This document shows positions 1-6,605 of a stretch of DNA of 11,694 bases, one piece after another (position 1 is the stretch's first letter; every line of letters begins with the position of its first letter). Both the position numbers and the translations under genes were made by a program. This DNA is from an uncultured Alphaproteobacteria bacterium. GTDB taxonomy: Bacteria > Pseudomonadota > Alphaproteobacteria > Micropepsales > Micropepsaceae. Below the pieces are notes generated by a model, which was not told the origin of the DNA, did not search any database, and worked only from the letters and a program-made list of their open reading frames with translations. Location: NCBI GenBank assembly GCA_903922545.1, contig CAIXUE010000261.1:1-11694 (forward strand). Reading direction: 5' to 3'.

Positions 1-52
1 AACGATAGGCGGCAAGCTGCTGCGAAAGACTAACAAGAAGTGAATTATCCAT
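1..52 (-). CDS. flgF: Flagellar basal-body rod protein FlgF, N-terminal fragment
   Basis: Only the first 17 codons are inside the window; the gene continues past the left edge. The minus strand from the ATG at 52 reads MDNSLLVSLSQQLAAYR. This matches the start typical of alphaproteobacterial FlgF (MDN..L...LS.Q...R), a proximal-rod protein of the flagellar basal body. An AAAGGA ribosome site lies at 69-64, about 11 bases upstream, and a good sigma-54 promoter sits at 105-91. Divergent pairing of flgF with fliL-fliM is the known Caulobacter order, which supports the call. With so few residues another rod/hook family member such as FlgG cannot be fully excluded. The MDN start and the context favour FlgF. 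Confidence 0.72.
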   Translation of the reverse strand, partial: MDNSLLVSLSQQLAAYR

Positions 53-90
53 GGCGACGCGGATCCTTTCTGGTCCACGGGCCTTAAAGT

Positions 91-105
91 GCATCGCCCG
101 TGCCA
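91..105 (-). promoter_or_regulatory. Sigma-54 (-24/-12) promoter for flgF
   Basis: The minus strand reads TGGCACGGGCGATGC. This is the sigma-54 consensus TGGCACG-N4-TTGC with one mismatch, and it keeps the invariant GG-N10-GC spacing. Transcription would begin near position 80, giving a leader of roughly 28 bases before the flgF ATG at 52, with the AAAGGA ribosome site inside it. In Caulobacter the middle/late rod and hook genes, including the flgF operon, are sigma-54 dependent and activated by FlbD, so the placement fits. The start site is inferred from spacing. Confidence 0.75.
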
Positions 106-129
106 GCGGGAAAGCCGCGATTTACAAGG

Positions 130-164
130 GTTTTTCGCATGCCGGATGAACCATGCGGAAAAAC
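130..164. repeat. Imperfect inverted repeat in the flgF-fliL control region
   Basis: The left arm GTTTTTCGCATG (130-141) is mirrored by CATGCGGAAAAAC (152-164), with one inserted G and a 10-base spacer. The right arm overlaps the ftr-like dyad. No T-run follows either side and the neighbouring genes diverge, so it is not a terminator. A protein-binding site is more likely, but no specific factor is identified from the sequence. Confidence 0.5.
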
Positions 165-170
165 TTGCCG
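156..170. promoter_or_regulatory. FlbD/ftr-like dyad (candidate sigma-54 enhancer)
   Basis: The + strand reads CGGAAAAACTTGCCG, a partial palindrome of form CGGxAA...TTxCCG. On the minus strand it is preceded by CC, giving CCCGGCAA...TTCCG. It resembles the CGGCAA/TTGCCG-type ftr enhancers bound by FlbD in Caulobacter as I remember them; the exact consensus was not checked. It lies about 75-90 bases upstream of the predicted flgF start site, a normal enhancer distance. It also lies upstream of the fliL control region, so one site could activate flgF and affect fliL. Confidence 0.45.
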
Positions 171-196
171 GGTCAACGCGGTGTGAGGCGGCAATT

Positions 197-213
197 TCAA
201 CCGCTCCTTAACC
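197..213 (+). promoter_or_regulatory. CtrA-like box upstream of fliL
   Basis: The + strand reads TCAACCGCTCCTTAACC, which is TTAA-N7-TTAACC with a single mismatch (C for T in the left half). It ends 44 bases before the fliL ATG at 258. If it covers the -35 region, transcription would start near 235-240, just ahead of the AAGAAAG ribosome site at 243-249. In Caulobacter early (class II) flagellar operons are CtrA-activated. Recognition here is by motif and position only. Confidence 0.45.
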
Positions 214-257
214 ACGTTTGCCCATGATGACCTGGCAAGCCCGAAGAAAGTCGTGTG

Positions 258-812
258 ATGGCGAAGAAAGAAGACAAAGCTCCCGAAGCCGAAGAGGCTG
301 CGGAAAAGCCGGAGGGCGGCGAAGCCGCGCCGAAGAAAGGGCTGATGGGCAAGCTTCTCAGCAAGAAGATGCTGATGATCGCGGTGCCCGCGCTTGTGGT
401 GCTGTTGGCGGGCGGCGGCGCCGGCGCCTACTTCTTTGTCCTAAAGCCGCACAGCGAAGCCAAGAACAAAGTCGCCAAGGCCGATGAAATTCCCCTGACC
501 CCGCCGCAGGTCGCGTTCAGCGATGTGCCGGACATTCTGGTCAATATTCAAAGCAATGACGGCACGCCCGCCTATCTGAAGCTGTCGCTGTCGCTGGAAA
601 TGGACAATGACCTGGCCAAGACCGGCATGACGGCGCTGATGCCGCGGTTGACCGATCAGTTCCAGGCCTATCTGCGCGAGCTGCGTCTGGAAGACCTGAA
701 AGGCTCGGAAGGCGTGCTGCGCCTGAAGGAAGAATTGCTGCGCCGGGCCGATGTCGCGGCCGCGCCTTATAAAGTGCGTGACGTGCTGCTCAAGCAAATG
801 ATCATCCAGTAA
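258..812 (+). CDS. fliL: Flagellar basal body-associated protein FliL
   Basis: FliL is an inner-membrane protein that surrounds the stator units at the flagellar base and supports torque generation. The 184-residue product has a Lys/Glu/Ala-rich cytoplasmic tail (about 1-37), one transmembrane helix (about 38-61, with an AGGGAGAYFF end) and a periplasmic stomatin-like domain. That domain ends in VRDVLLKQMIIQ, the usual hydrophobic FliL C-terminus. ATG 258 is preferred over the overlapping GTG at 255 because AAGAAAG (243-249) is 8 bases upstream of it. The gene stops 11 bases before fliM and is the first of an apparent flagellar operon. The usual order fliL-fliM and the domain layout make the call firm, although overall FliL sequence conservation is low. 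Confidence 0.92.
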   Translation: MAKKEDKAPEAEEAAEKPEGGEAAPKKGLMGKLLSKKMLMIAVPALVVLLAGGGAGAYFFVLKPHSEAKNKVAKADEIPLTPPQVAFSDVPDILVNIQSNDGTPAYLKLSLSLEMDNDLAKTGMTALMPRLTDQFQAYLRELRLEDLKGSEGVLRLKEELLRRADVAAAPYKVRDVLLKQMIIQ

Positions 813-823
813 GGCAAAAAGAC

Positions 824-1888
824 ATGGCCGACGAAACGCCCACCACCGAACAGCAGACGGACGCCGCACCGGCGGCCGCCGAAACCATCGAAGCGCCAAT
901 CACAAGCGGCAGCGCCGAACGCATTCTCAATCAGGAAGAAATCGATTCGCTGCTGGGCTTTGATGTCGGCGGCGACCAGATGCAGGACAAGTCCGGCGTC
1001 CGCGCCATCATCAATTCGGCGCTGGTGTCCTATGAACGCCTGCCGATGCTGGAAATCGTCTTCGACCGCCTGGTGCGGTTGATGACCACCAGCTTGCGCA
1101 ATTTCACCAGCGACAATGTTGAAGTCAGCCTGGATTCCATCACCTCGATCCGGTTTGGCGATTATCTGAACTCCATTCCCCTGCCCGCCATCCTGGCGGT
1201 GTTCCGGGCGGAAGAGCTCGACAATTACGGCCTGTTCACGGTCGATTCCAACCTGATCTATTCGATTGTTGACGTGCTTCTGGGCGGCCGGCGCGGCTCT
1301 TCGGCCATGCGCATTGAAGGCCGTCCCTACACCACCATCGAACGCACCCTGGTGCAGCGCATGGTCGAAGTGATCCTGCAGGATATGTGCGCCGCTTTTG
1401 AACCCCTTGCGCCGGTCAGCTTTGGGCTGGACCGCCTGGAAACCAATCCGCGCTTTGCCGCCATTGCGCGGCCGGCCAATGCCGCCATTCTGGTCAAGCT
1501 GCGCATCGACATGGAAGACCGCGGCGGGCGCACCGAACTGCTGTTGCCCTATGCCACGCTGGAGCCCATCCGCAAGCTGCTTTTGCAGCAATTCATGGGC
1601 GAAAAATTCGGCCGCGATTCCATCTGGGAAAGCCATCTGGCCACGGAACTGTGGTCCACCAAGGTGAATATCGACGCCATTCTGGACGAACAGGTGATGC
1701 CGCTGCAGCAGATCATGAATCTGGAAGTTGGCCAGACCATCATGCTGGGCGCCACACCGGATTCGCGTATCGAACTGCGTTGCCGCGGCGTGCCGCTGCT
1801 CACCGGCCGGATGGGCCGCGTCGGCTCATCCGTGGCGGTGCGTGTAGATGCCGCCGTTGAACGCACGGACGCCTCCAAAGCTCTTTAG
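824..1888 (+). CDS. fliM: Flagellar motor switch protein FliM
   Basis: FliM forms the middle of the cytoplasmic C-ring, binds phospho-CheY and links FliG to FliN to set rotation direction. The 354-residue product has the CheY-binding peptide LNQEEIDSLLGF at about 35-46. A CheC-like middle domain follows (about 65-250, including LIYSIVDVLLGGRRG). A C-terminal SpoA/FliN-type domain begins near residue 278 (VNIDAILDEQVMPL through LLTGRMGRVGSSVAVRVD). The first 34 residues are an Ala/Thr/Glu-rich extension; in enteric FliM the CheY peptide sits at the very N-terminus, and such extensions are usual in alphaproteobacteria. The ATG at 824 follows AAGG at 811-814, which overlaps the fliL stop, so translation is probably coupled. 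All domains look intact. Confidence 0.97.
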   Translation: MADETPTTEQQTDAAPAAAETIEAPITSGSAERILNQEEIDSLLGFDVGGDQMQDKSGVRAIINSALVSYERLPMLEIVFDRLVRLMTTSLRNFTSDNVEVSLDSITSIRFGDYLNSIPLPAILAVFRAEELDNYGLFTVDSNLIYSIVDVLLGGRRGSSAMRIEGRPYTTIERTLVQRMVEVILQDMCAAFEPLAPVSFGLDRLETNPRFAAIARPANAAILVKLRIDMEDRGGRTELLLPYATLEPIRKLLLQQFMGEKFGRDSIWESHLATELWSTKVNIDAILDEQVMPLQQIMNLEVGQTIMLGATPDSRIELRCRGVPLLTGRMGRVGSSVAVRVDAAVERTDASKAL

Positions 1889-1896
1889 GAACAGCC

Positions 1897-2295
1897 ATGT
1901 CCATTATGTCGATCAATCTGACCTTTGTTGTGGAAGTCACGCTGGAAATTCTTCTGGCCGCCACGCTTTGCTATTGCATCGTGCTGGAGCGCCGTCTTTC
2001 GGCAGTGAAAAAAGGCCAGGAAGGCCTGTCGCGCACCATCGGCGAACTGAATATGGCGATTGCCGGCGCTGGCGCTTCGCTCCGCGCGCTGAAATCGGCG
2101 GCCGGCGAAGCGGCCCAGACTTTGGACGAACGCCTGAAACGCGCCCGCCTGCATATTGACGAACTTTCCGTTCTCACAGCGTCCGGTGAACGCATTGCCG
2201 ACCGCATGGAAAATGCCACGACTCAGCGCCCTCGTGCCCCGGAAATGAGCCTGCCTTCCAGCAGCATCATGAACCGGCTGGGAGCCACGCAATGA
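1897..2295 (+). CDS. DUF6468-like one-pass membrane protein in the pflI position
   Basis: This 132-residue protein has one transmembrane helix near its start (about 9-29), a basic stop (ERR, then KK), and a cytoplasmic helical, probably coiled-coil region (about 35-105) of regularly spaced Leu and Ala. A short Pro/Ser tail follows. It resembles the DUF6468 proteins that alphaproteobacteria keep between fliM and motE; this assignment is from memory of the family. In Caulobacter the gene after fliM is, as I recall, pflI, a membrane protein needed to put the flagellum at the pole, so a PflI-type role is a fair guess but unproven. AGGA at 1887-1890, overlapping the fliM stop, gives a 6-base spacing to ATG 1897. 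The in-frame ATG at 1906 is less well placed. The 3' end overlaps the next gene by ATGA. Confidence 0.75.
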   Translation: MSIMSINLTFVVEVTLEILLAATLCYCIVLERRLSAVKKGQEGLSRTIGELNMAIAGAGASLRALKSAAGEAAQTLDERLKRARLHIDELSVLTASGERIADRMENATTQRPRAPEMSLPSSSIMNRLGATQ

Positions 2296-3053
2296 CCACT
2301 TTCAAAACCCGTTCGCGTTTTGCCCGACTTTTGCCCGGCGTGATTGTGGTCTGCGGCGCGCTGTTTGCGCTCAAGGCCACGGGCCTGGTGCATGAGGCTT
2401 TCGCGCTGGAAGGCGCGCCCGCCGCCGCGGACGCCACCCAGCCCGGTCCGCAAGAAGCCAACAAGGATTTTGCCGGCAGTGATGGCCAGATGGCCAGCGC
2501 CGCCGAAGTGGATGTGCTGACCAGCCTGAGCAAGCGCCGCGCCGCCATTGATGCGCGCGAAGCCGAATTGCAAACCGAAGCCAATGTGCTGGCCGCCACC
2601 GAAGCCCGCGTCGATTCCAAGATCGCGCAATTGAAAGGCCTGCAAACCCAGATCGCCGCGCTTTTGACCCAGCGCGATGATGCCCAGGAAAAACAGATTC
2701 AGGCGCTGATCAAGACATATGGGCCCGATGGCATGAAGGCCGCCAAAGCCGCCGCCATTTTCAACACCTTGCCTGATGAAGTCGTGATCCCTGTGGCCCA
2801 GGGTCTGAAGCCCGGCGATCTGGGCGCAATTCTTTCCAACATGAATCCCGACGCCGCCCAGAAACTGACTTTGAAACTGGCCAACAAACTGAGCCTGCCC
2901 GACACAGCAGCCGTCACCGCGCCCGTTGCCGCCGCCACGCCTGCCATGGCCCCAGCCACAGATCCGGCAGCGGCCAAAGCGGCGGCCCCGGCGGCGGCTG
3001 GTAAATCCGCCAGCACGGCTCCCACCGCTGCCCCGGCCGCACCGAAGACTTAA
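2292..3053 (+). CDS. MotE-like flagellar MgtE_N protein
   Basis: This 253-residue product has an N-terminal membrane anchor or signal (about 13-33), a coiled coil (about 70-140) and an MgtE_N-type helical domain (about 135-200). The MgtE_N part carries the family's repeated pattern: AAKAAAIFNTLPDEV, then GLKPGDLGAILSNMNPD. A low-complexity Ala/Pro/Thr tail makes up the last 50 residues. In rhizobia MotE is the periplasmic chaperone that folds MotC and protects it from proteolysis. In other alphaproteobacteria such proteins are annotated only as MotE-family and sit, as here, in the fliL-fliM operon. Its ATG overlaps the previous stop (ATGA), with GGAG 7 bases upstream, so translation is coupled. 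Because no motC is visible, a stator-chaperone role is inferred and the symbol motE is not assigned. Confidence 0.82.
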   Translation: MTTFKTRSRFARLLPGVIVVCGALFALKATGLVHEAFALEGAPAAADATQPGPQEANKDFAGSDGQMASAAEVDVLTSLSKRRAAIDAREAELQTEANVLAATEARVDSKIAQLKGLQTQIAALLTQRDDAQEKQIQALIKTYGPDGMKAAKAAAIFNTLPDEVVIPVAQGLKPGDLGAILSNMNPDAAQKLTLKLANKLSLPDTAAVTAPVAAATPAMAPATDPAAAKAAAPAAAGKSASTAPTAAPAAPKT

Positions 3054-3100
3054 GTCTCTGATTTATAGTGGTAATTTTCGGCAATGGCCGTCAATTACAG

Positions 3101-3116
3101 TTTACCAAAGGTTAAC
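3101..3116 (+). promoter_or_regulatory. CtrA-like box upstream of the TPR gene
   Basis: The sequence TTTACCAAAGGTTAAC is TTAA-N7-TTAAC with one mismatch. It lies 40 bases before the TTG start at 3156 and inside the 102-base gap after the MotE-like gene. CATACT at 3127-3132 could be a -10 element. If real, the large TPR gene has its own cell-cycle-timed promoter in addition to read-through from fliL. The box would fall inside coding sequence if the ATG at 3084 were used, which is one more reason to prefer 3156. Confidence 0.4.
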
Positions 3117-3138
3117 GCCAGGGTCCCATACTTAAGTC

Positions 3139-3147
3139 AGGAAGGGG
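3139..3147 (+). promoter_or_regulatory. Strong ribosome-binding site deciding a TTG start
   Basis: AGGAAGGGG lies exactly 8 bases before TTG 3156. Nothing comparable stands before the in-frame ATG at 3084. Together with the signal peptide that begins at the TTG, it fixes the start of the TPR gene. Confidence 0.8.
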
Positions 3148-3155
3148 TATTCGGC

Positions 3156-6100
3156 TTGGCGCGCAAGACAATCGGCATGGGCTTGATGGCGGCGGCATTG
3201 TTGCTGACCGGCATGCCCGCGCGCGCCGCCGATACCGTCAGCGCTTCCAGCCAGAACGGTTACAGCCGCCTGAGTTTTGCCTTCGCGCCGGCCGGTCATG
3301 TCACCGCCGCCAATAACGGCAGCATTCTCACCCTCACCTTCGACCGCGCCACCACATTGGATTCCGCCGCGGTGGCAAAGCTGATGGGAAGCGCCGTGAC
3401 ATCGGTGCGCGCCGATCCCGATGGCAAGACATTCCGCTTCGCCTTGAGCCAGCCTTTCAAACTGCACCAGAGCAGCGTGGGCAATCGCGCCGTGGTGGAT
3501 CTGGCGCCGGATGGTTTCACCGGCACCATGCCCGATCTGCCGCCGGTGGTGACGGCTGCGCCCAAGCCGATTGATCCCAACAATCTGCCAGCGCTGGCGC
3601 TGCGCGCCGGTTCCTATGCCAATTTCACCCGCCTGGTGTTCGACTGGAATCGCGACGTGCCGTACCAGGTGTTTCCTGGCGCGGGCAAAATGACGATCAA
3701 GTTCGACGCCGCCGCCAAGCCCGATCTTTCCGCCATTGCGCGCTTCCAGCCGCCCTGGGTGAAAAACGCCAGCTGGCATCTGGACGGCGCCGCCACAATT
3801 GTCGAATTCGAAACCGACACCGATTCCGGCTATCACGATTTCAAGGACGGCACCAAAGTGGTGCTGGATATTCTGGCGCCGAAAACCGACACCAGCGCCT
3901 ATGCCCCGCCGGGCACGGCAAAGCCGGCCGCCACCGCCATAGCCAATGCCGGGGTGACAAAGGCCCAAAGCGCCGCCATCGCCGATACCGTAAAGGCGCT
4001 GCAGCCTGAGGCCAAACCGGACGCGAAAGCGGACGCGAAAACAGATGCCAAAACCGATGCCAAAACCGCTGCTGCCGCGCCTGCAAAGGCCGATGCAAAG
4101 CCGGCGGATGTAAAAACCGCAGACGCAAAGACGCCAGGCGCGAAAGCCGCCAATGGCCCGCCCACGCCTTTGACGCCCGCGACTCCCACTTCCCCAACAT
4201 CAAGCGCCAAAACGCCAGCGCCGGCACCGGATGCCGCTGTGGCCAAGGCCCCCGTGCCGGACGTCCAGACCGCTGAAACACAAGTCACCCCTGCGGGCGC
4301 CACCTTGAATTTCAAAGGCGCGAATGTTCGCGCCTCTGCTGTTTTCATTCGCGGCCTGACCGCCTGGATCGTGCTGGAGAACGCCGCCAATCTGGATGTG
4401 GCCACGCTGAAATCCACCCTGTCCGGTTTTGCGGCCGGTATCGAGGCTTCGTCGAGCCCCGGCGTTTCCATTCTGCGTATCACCCTGAAAGCCCCGGCCC
4501 AGATCGTGGCGCTGGACAATGGCGCCGACCTGAAAGTTCAGATCGGCGAAAAGGTCGGCCCCGCGCCCACCAGCCTGGGCTTTGCCCGTGAGCAGGATGA
4601 TCCCAAACGCGATGCGCTGACCACATTCCTGCCGCGCGCCGACAAAAGCTTTGTGCTGACCGATCCGGTCACCGGCGATCTTCTGACCGTGATTCCGGGT
4701 GCGGCCGGTTACGGCATGTTGCAGCAGCGCAGCTATGCCGAGTTCGCCGCCCTGCCCACCGCCAGCGGTTTGGTGATTTCGCCTTATGCCGACGACCTGG
4801 TGATATCGGTGGCCGGCACGCGGGTTCGCATTTCGCGCCCCGGCGGCCTGTCGCTGACGCCGCCGCAAGTCACGCTGGGCGGCACACCCCAGGCCATGGT
4901 GCAGGCGGCGAGTGAGCCCAGTTTCATTGACTTTGCCAACTGGGGCCAGTTGACCGGCGGATCGGTGCTGGCCACCGAACGCAGGCTTTCCCAGGCCGTG
5001 GCGCGGCTTTCCGGCGCCAACGCCAATCAGGCGCGGCTGGCGCTGGCGCGGTTTTATCTGGCCAATCATTTCGCGCCCGAAGCGATGGGCGTGATGGGAC
5101 TGATGAAGGCGCAAGACCCTTCCTTGTCCGGCAACACCCAGCTTGCGGTGATGCAGGCCGCGGCCGATTACATGGCCGGCCGCTATCAGGCCGCCCATAA
5201 CGATCTGGCGGGCGGCAATTTTGATTTCAATCCCCATGCCGCATTGTGGCGCGGGTTGACGGAATCGGCGCTGGAAAACTGGCAGGTGGCGCATGACGAT
5301 CTGGTCATCGCCAGCCCGGTGCTGAAACGTTATCCCGCGCAGTGGCAGGCCCGCGCCCGGCTGGCCGATGCCGAAGCGGCGCTGGGCATTGGGCGGCTGG
5401 AACTGGCCGATGCGGCGCTGACCCATCTGCCGCACGATCTTTCCAAGGACGACACGCTGGAAGCCGATCTGGTGCGCGCCCGCATTCAGTCCAGCACCGG
5501 CAGTTATCCCAAGGCGGTGCCGCTGTTCGCCGCCGTGCAAAATGGCGGCAATGAAAGACTGGCCACCCAGGCGATTTATTATCAGGTCGATGGCGGCCTG
5601 AATGCCCGCATCATCAAGCCGGAACAAGGCATCGATCTGCTGGAGCGCCTGCGTTATCGCTGGCGCGGCGATGCCTTGGAAATGAAGACCCTGCGCCGGC
5701 TGGCCGGGCTTTATTTCGCCAAAAAGGATTATGGCGCGGGGCTGAAGACCCTGCGCGTCGCCACCGAGAATTTTCAGGGCAATGATGCGGCCCGCGCCGC
5801 GCAGGACGATATGCGCGCCGCCTTCGCCAATCTTTTCCTCAAAGGCGGCGCCGATAAATTGCCGCCGGTGGAACAGCTGACCCTGTTTTACGAAAATGTC
5901 GATCTGACGCCCATCGGCGCGGATGGCGATGAAATGATCCGCCGCATGGCCGACCGGCTGGTGGCGGTGGACCTGCTGGGCCCGGCGGCGACGCTGCTGG
6001 CCTATCAGGTGGACAAGCGGCTTGATGGCATCGCCAAGGCGCAGGTTTCAACCCGGCTGGCGGCCATCTATCTGATGGATCACAAGCCGCAGGAAGCGGT

Positions 6101-6605
6101 GGATGTGCTGCACACGTCCCAGATCACCGGCTTGCCCGATGACACGATTCACGAACGCCTGTTGCTGGAAGCGCGCGGCTTTGCCGCCCTCAAACAATGG
6201 AACAATGCGCTGGATCTGATCTCGGTCGATAACCAGGATGACACACGCCGCCTGCGCGCCGACATTTATTGGGAAAGCGGCAATTGGGAAGTGGCCGGCC
6301 AGAAGACCGAAGAATTGCTGGGTGCGCGCTATAACGAAGCCAGCCCGCTGAGCGATGGCGAACGGGCGGAGGTGCTGCGCATGGCGGTGGCCTATTCGCT
6401 GGCCAATGACGAAGACAGTCTGGATCGCCTGCGCAAGAATTTCACGGCCAAGATGACCGGCACCAAGGATGAGAGCGCCTTCGCCGCTTTGTCACAGGCC
6501 ATTGCCATGCACGGACTGGCCTTCCGCGACGCCGCCGCCCAGATCGCTTCGGTGGATACGCTGCAATCCTTCATGAAGGATTTCAGCAAGCGGTTTGGAA
6601 GCTAG
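3156..6605 (+). CDS. Large secreted AMIN-like / TPR-repeat protein of the flagellar operon
   Basis: The product is about 1149 residues. Starting at TTG 3156 gives a textbook signal peptide (MARKT, a hydrophobic core, then cleavage at PARA-AD near residue 24); starting at ATG 3084 would bury it behind 24 residues. Residues 25-240 hold two beta-rich stretches with matching YSRLSFAF and FTRLVFDW cores. An Ala/Lys/Asp then Pro/Thr linker follows (about 286-370), then a third AMIN-like domain (about 377-468). From about 590 to the end is an all-helical TPR/Sel1-like solenoid (patterns such as ARLALARFYLANHFAPEA and AALYRARARL-type pairs). AMIN domains in other proteins bind peptidoglycan or secretin partners, so a periplasmic scaffold around the basal body is plausible. 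No known function is recognised. It is the last gene of the block, and its stop overlaps the convergent hydrolase stop. Confidence 0.85.
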   Translation: MARKTIGMGLMAAALLLTGMPARAADTVSASSQNGYSRLSFAFAPAGHVTAANNGSILTLTFDRATTLDSAAVAKLMGSAVTSVRADPDGKTFRFALSQPFKLHQSSVGNRAVVDLAPDGFTGTMPDLPPVVTAAPKPIDPNNLPALALRAGSYANFTRLVFDWNRDVPYQVFPGAGKMTIKFDAAAKPDLSAIARFQPPWVKNASWHLDGAATIVEFETDTDSGYHDFKDGTKVVLDILAPKTDTSAYAPPGTAKPAATAIANAGVTKAQSAAIADTVKALQPEAKPDAKADAKTDAKTDAKTAAAAPAKADAKPADVKTADAKTPGAKAANGPPTPLTPATPTSPTSSAKTPAPAPDAAVAKAPVPDVQTAETQVTPAGATLNFKGANVRASAVFIRGLTAWIVLENAANLDVATLKSTLSGFAAGIEASSSPGVSILRITLKAPAQIVALDNGADLKVQIGEKVGPAPTSLGFAREQDDPKRDALTTFLPRADKSFVLTDPVTGDLLTVIPGAAGYGMLQQRSYAEFAALPTASGLVISPYADDLVISVAGTRVRISRPGGLSLTPPQVTLGGTPQAMVQAASEPSFIDFANWGQLTGGSVLATERRLSQAVARLSGANANQARLALARFYLANHFAPEAMGVMGLMKAQDPSLSGNTQLAVMQAAADYMAGRYQAAHNDLAGGNFDFNPHAALWRGLTESALENWQVAHDDLVIASPVLKRYPAQWQARARLADAEAALGIGRLELADAALTHLPHDLSKDDTLEADLVRARIQSSTGSYPKAVPLFAAVQNGGNERLATQAIYYQVDGGLNARIIKPEQGIDLLERLRYRWRGDALEMKTLRRLAGLYFAKKDYGAGLKTLRVATENFQGNDAARAAQDDMRAAFANLFLKGGADKLPPVEQLTLFYENVDLTPIGADGDEMIRRMADRLVAVDLLGPAATLLAYQVDKRLDGIAKAQVSTRLAAIYLMDHKPQEAVDVLHTSQITGLPDDTIHERLLLEARGFAALKQWNNALDLISVDNQDDTRRLRADIYWESGNWEVAGQKTEELLGARYNEASPLSDGERAEVLRMAVAYSLANDEDSLDRLRKNFTAKMTGTKDESAFAALSQAIAMHGLAFRDAAAQIASVDTLQSFMKDFSKRFGS
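4011..4070 (+). repeat. Five tandem 12-base units coding for an AKxD linker
   Basis: There are five consecutive 12-base units: GCCAAACCGGAC, GCGAAAGCGGAC, GCGAAAACAGAT, GCCAAAACCGAT, GCCAAAACCGCT. They encode AKPD-AKAD-AKTD-AKTD-AKTA in the TPR protein. Related but degenerate AKAD/KPAD units continue to about 4145. The last two units differ at one base, which suggests recent slippage duplication. Unit number may vary between strains and would lengthen or shorten the flexible linker between the beta domains in frame. Confidence 0.85.
6602..6605. other. One palindromic CTAG serves as both convergent stop codons
   Basis: The TPR gene stops with TAG at 6603-6605 on the + strand. The alpha/beta hydrolase stops with TAG read from 6604-6602 on the minus strand. 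Both share the self-complementary CTAG. No intergenic space is left and no hairpin terminator is visible on either side, so both transcripts must run into the opposing gene or end by Rho. Confidence 0.93.

Noticed and set aside
767..1636. A 289-codon minus-strand frame opposite fliL/fliM
   Set aside because: Antisense to clear FliM domains; composition is that of a mirror frame.
4200..5627. A 475-codon open frame on the minus strand opposite the TPR gene
   Set aside because: Gln/His/Arg/Gly-rich composition, no motifs, no ribosome site, and fully covered by the well-supported TPR gene.
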